This document shows, piece by piece, positions 60,895 through 64,000 of a stretch of DNA of 64,000 nt. The stretch lies in assembly GCF_014898055.3 (NCBI RefSeq), contig NW_026555331.1:100214684-100278683 (forward strand), in the 5' to 3' direction. Below the pieces are notes generated by a model. It saw nothing but the letters and a program-made list of their open reading frames with translations. It ran no database searches and was not told the DNA's origin. Positions within the stretch are counted from its first letter, which is position 1. Each line of letters begins with the position of its first letter. The DNA comes from Talpa occidentalis (taxonomy: Eukaryota; Chordata; Mammalia; Eulipotyphla; Talpidae). Made by a program: the position numbers and the translations under genes.

Positions 60895-62689
60895 ACTATG
60901 CTCTGGTTTGCTGGGATAACCAACAATCTTAATAATCTTACTTAAGGGAAAGACTATCTCAGGAAAAGCATGGATAAGTGTAATTTTTTAAGCAAGAAAT
61001 AAAGAGGTAAGGGGAATATTGCAGAAGTTCTTTTTGTTTTTAATTAATGCTATATTTAAAAATGAAGGGGGACTCTAAAGTCTTCATTGAGGTAGGATGA
61101 TTTAGCTTCTACATGAGTTTCTATTTCAGTTGTTCTGCATTTAACAAAATGACAGGAGAAAGAGTAAAGGGAATGCAAATAATAAAAATGAAAATATCAC
61201 AAAAAGATATAAAATGGCAGAAAAAAAATCACTATACCATTACTAAGGGTGGCAGAGTAAAACTAAAACTCCAAATATAGATAATAGGATCATTCTGCAT
61301 CTTCCAGTATTAATAATGCTCCAGAATCAATATTTCTGAAAAAACCATGAAAAACTGAAACAAAGCTCTTGATTAAAGTTGGAAAGTTGTGGAAAGGGAA
61401 AACCTAGTGGAGGCAACGAAGAGGTGGTGAGCATGGACCTAGCACATAAATGCCTATATATATATACACACACATATACTATATGTAATAGTGGAGCGCC
61501 CTCTTTTTTATATATATATATAAATTTGATAAGCATACACATATTTTTATATATTATATATAAACTCAATTAGAAATATGTATTTACCACTGATATATTC
61601 TTTATTAGCCAGTTATTTTTTATAAATATTAATACATTTATCATTCACAATTATACTTAGAATCAGAGCTGTCAAGTGAAACCCAGACTTGCTGGTTTCA
61701 GCATTTGTGCCTTTAGTCCCTACATTCTATGACTTCTCTGGCCTTTTGAAGCATACTCCTCTGGCCTTCCAACAACTCTGCAAGTCAACATGTACCCCAA
61801 CATCCTCCTAATAATTTCAGAGTTGGTTTTTCTTATTTGCAATCAAGAATCCTGACTAACCCAATCACGCATCCAATTACAGAGACAAGCTATGTGAACA
61901 CACTGCACTTGAGACTGGGAAGAGGGAGGGAGGCAGGGGGAGGGGAGAAACAGTAAACGCAGGAAATGAGCCAGTCCTTATCGCACAGGGTGGGAAACAA
62001 CAGCTATCATGAAAGGTGTAAAAGCAAGAAATAGTGGTGTTCATTATTCTCAATTCCAAGCTGAAGGCAGGCGAATTTTGAGTGATGAGCAACAGCAGTT
62101 CACAATTTTCTACCTGGTCTACTGTGAAAAGCAGCTTTGAGGATCTTTAGGCCAGGATTCCCTGGACTTCCCACACAGAGGAATTTAAGAACTGGATTAA
62201 GTCAGGAATGGTTAAAGAAAATAAATACTCTCCTTTCTATCCAGCCAGCTGCCTCTCTTCCCACATAGGCTTATCTTCTACCTTACCTTCCTCCCTCAAC
62301 CCAAGGTTGGGTCTGAGGGCAGCTGGCACAATGCTTATCAGATATTGAAAATGGAGACCTGGCACAGAGCAGATGCAGCCTGAGGACAAGGTGCTGGGAA
62401 GGGATGGAATGGGAGGCACCCATTTCCATCTGCAGGGAGGCCCCACAAGGCAGAACCTTGTGAGAAACTTGCTGAGTGGGAGCAGACACACATTTATTGA
62501 TAGCTCTCTCTTCCTGAACAAAACAACTGAAACTTCAAAAACTGCCCTAGAGAAAAATACCACAATTCAGTCATTTAAAAAGCAATGTCCCATCCCTCTC
62601 TTCCCCTCACATATGCTGACTTATACACAGAAACATAACTTTTCATTTAAAGATTCACATACATATATAACACTCTTGATTTTTTAATC
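60895..62689. other. Nothing confident; AT/CA microsatellite at 61456-61570
   Basis: An alternating tatata/cacaca tract lies near 61456-61480 and again near 61508-61562. No other feature is supported. Confidence 0.45.
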
Positions 62690-62702
62690 AAGAGACCAGA
62701 AT

Positions 62703-63322
62703 TTTTTCATATGCCTGTTGGCCATTTGCATTTCCTCTTTGGAAAAGTTTCTTTTTAGGTCTTCTGCCCATTTTTTGACTGGATTATTTACTTTGTTTTT
62801 GTTGAGTCTCATCAGCTCTTTGTAGCTTTCTGTGATCAGTCATTAATCATTAGTGTTGTGTGCAAAAATTTTCTCCCAGTCGGTGGAGTGTTTCTTTGTT
62901 TTGGTTACTGTCTCTTTTGTGGTACATATACACAATGGAATATTATTCTGCAATCAAAAAACATAAACTTATGCAATTTGCAGCAACATGGATGGAGCTG
63001 GAAGAGATCATACTCAGCGAAATAAGCCAGAAAGAAAAAGAAAAATACCAGATGGTCTCACTCATAGCAGGAATTTAGAAAACCTAAATAAGGGACCAGG
63101 AAAAAAACCTAATTATAATAAAGTAAAAATCAAAATCAACAAGCAACTATAAACCAGAGACACACTGGGGGAGGGGAAGGGGGAGGGAGTAGGATCAAAA
63201 CAAGGGTGGTGGGAATTGTATGGGGACTATAACCAAGATGAAAATGCATACATTGTACAAAAATGAAAAATGATGTAAAAAATGTATAAAATAAAAAAAT
63301 TTTTTAAAAAATAAGAAAAAAA
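62703..63322 (+). mobile_element. Young L1 with 5' inversion
   Basis: 62703 to about 62919 is antisense to a more upstream part of ORF2 ('catatgcctgttggccattt', 'ttttctcccagtcggtggag'). From about 62920 the sense ORF2 end, 3' UTR and A-tail follow. The TSD is 13 bp with two mismatches (62690-62702, 63323-63335). The 3' UTR matches the 3951 copy. Confidence 0.9.
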
Positions 63323-63454
63323 AAGAGATCGGAATCTAAGAGGTCAATATAAAGATAGAGAACTTTCGGACACATTTCTAAAAGTTATAGCCTCTCAACA
63401 TTAGGAACTTATTTTGAATTCTTACTAATTTTCACCTACCCATAAATACAGAAA

Positions 63455-63720
63455 GGAAGTCACGAAATTCTAGAATCCTGTCTTTCCTGAACTCTCAGAC
63501 TTCTCACTCCCAGTGCCTCCATCACATACCAAGGCCGCAATTGTTGTCACCTGGCCTATAACCCTAAGTGGCTTCTGTGTCTTCGAACTCTCCTGTCTTC
63601 ATTGTATACACCGTCCACTTAGATTAATCTTTCTAAAGAAATGCTTTTGTCAACCAATAGTGGCTTCCACCTCACACATGTTAGGTCATGTCCACAGTCT
63701 CTCCACTGTCTTCTGTCCCT
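63455..63720 (+). mobile_element. Possible L2 fragment
   Basis: Pyrimidine-rich with L2-like phrasing ('ctgcctcc', 'agtggcttcc'). Low certainty. Confidence 0.35.
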
Positions 63721-64000
63721 CAAACCCATAGATGTTGAACATGAAATGGTTCCGATGTGTGGAAGCACAGTAAGGAAAAGGACAAGGTGGTTAGTAAAAA
63801 ACTAAATTTATTTAGTTATGAAGAGCAGTTCACTACTAAGGGGTTATGTTCTTACTCTGGTGCTAAAATATCATTCTTTATGGAATGTTAAGAGCTACTG
63901 GATTTTTTTTGTACCCTTATTTGACAAAATAAAAGAAATCTGAAGTCATATGTTAGTTCCAATTTTAAAAACATTATTTTACTTGGGTGTTTAATACAAA
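63721..64000. other. Nothing recognised
   Basis: AT-rich end of window. Confidence 0.4.

Noticed and set aside
62112..62180. Possible exon on the minus strand ending in phase 1, which would fit before the 49.9-kb exon
   Set aside because: The donor gtagaa is weak, the acceptor has a poor pyrimidine tract, and I do not recognise the peptide. Phase fit alone is a one-in-three chance.
1..64000. A novel multi-gene biological system
   Set aside because: All content is explained as one mammalian gene's exons and introns plus known classes of mobile elements; I found no clustered genes, operon or new RNA family.

Overview
The window is mammalian nuclear DNA. It is AT-rich, has no prokaryote-style gene packing, and is crowded with L1, L2, MIR, hAT and Tigger remnants. 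At least twelve copies of one tRNA-derived SINE are present, most with clear target-site duplications (TSDs). The SINE sequence and the style of the young L1 3' ends point to a laurasiatherian, and I suspect a rhinolophoid bat. That species guess is inference from memory of repeat families and was not tested.

The only gene I can support runs on the minus strand through the middle of the window. Five exons (43449-43499, 41681-41787, 36965-37086, 35098-35266, 21271-21337) have good splice sites and join in phase. A probable sixth, more 5' exon lies at 49894-49967 and is also phase-compatible. Together they encode a DEP domain followed by an acidic linker. I identify the product as the N-terminal half of a RAPGEF5 (MR-GEF) long isoform, a Rap guanine-nucleotide exchange factor related to EPAC. 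The first exon and the REM, RA-like and catalytic CDC25 exons are not in the window. Positions 1-21270 and 49968-64000 are therefore best read as intron.

Layout: 1-9 kb holds old L1 and L2, one young L1, and a 3'-truncated U6 snRNA retrocopy. 9.8-17.3 kb is an LTR cluster: an older solo LTR, a displaced LTR fragment, a complete non-autonomous provirus and a young solo LTR. 18.4-20 kb has a short local duplication carrying half a SINE. 21.3-50 kb is the exon-bearing part, with SINEs, two DNA-transposon types and an unusual inverted repeat. 50-58 kb is repeat-rich intron. 58.9-60.9 kb is a second full copy of the provirus. 62.7-63.3 kb is a 5'-inverted L1.

I found no evidence for a new multi-gene system. 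The most distinctive content is the small LTR family (two near-complete copies without pol, plus solo LTRs and an older relative) and several clean fossils of retrotransposition and template switching: the tailless U6 copy, two inverted L1s, an internally deleted SINE and a perfect 34-bp inverted repeat. All identifications were made by reading the sequence; no database search or alignment program was run.
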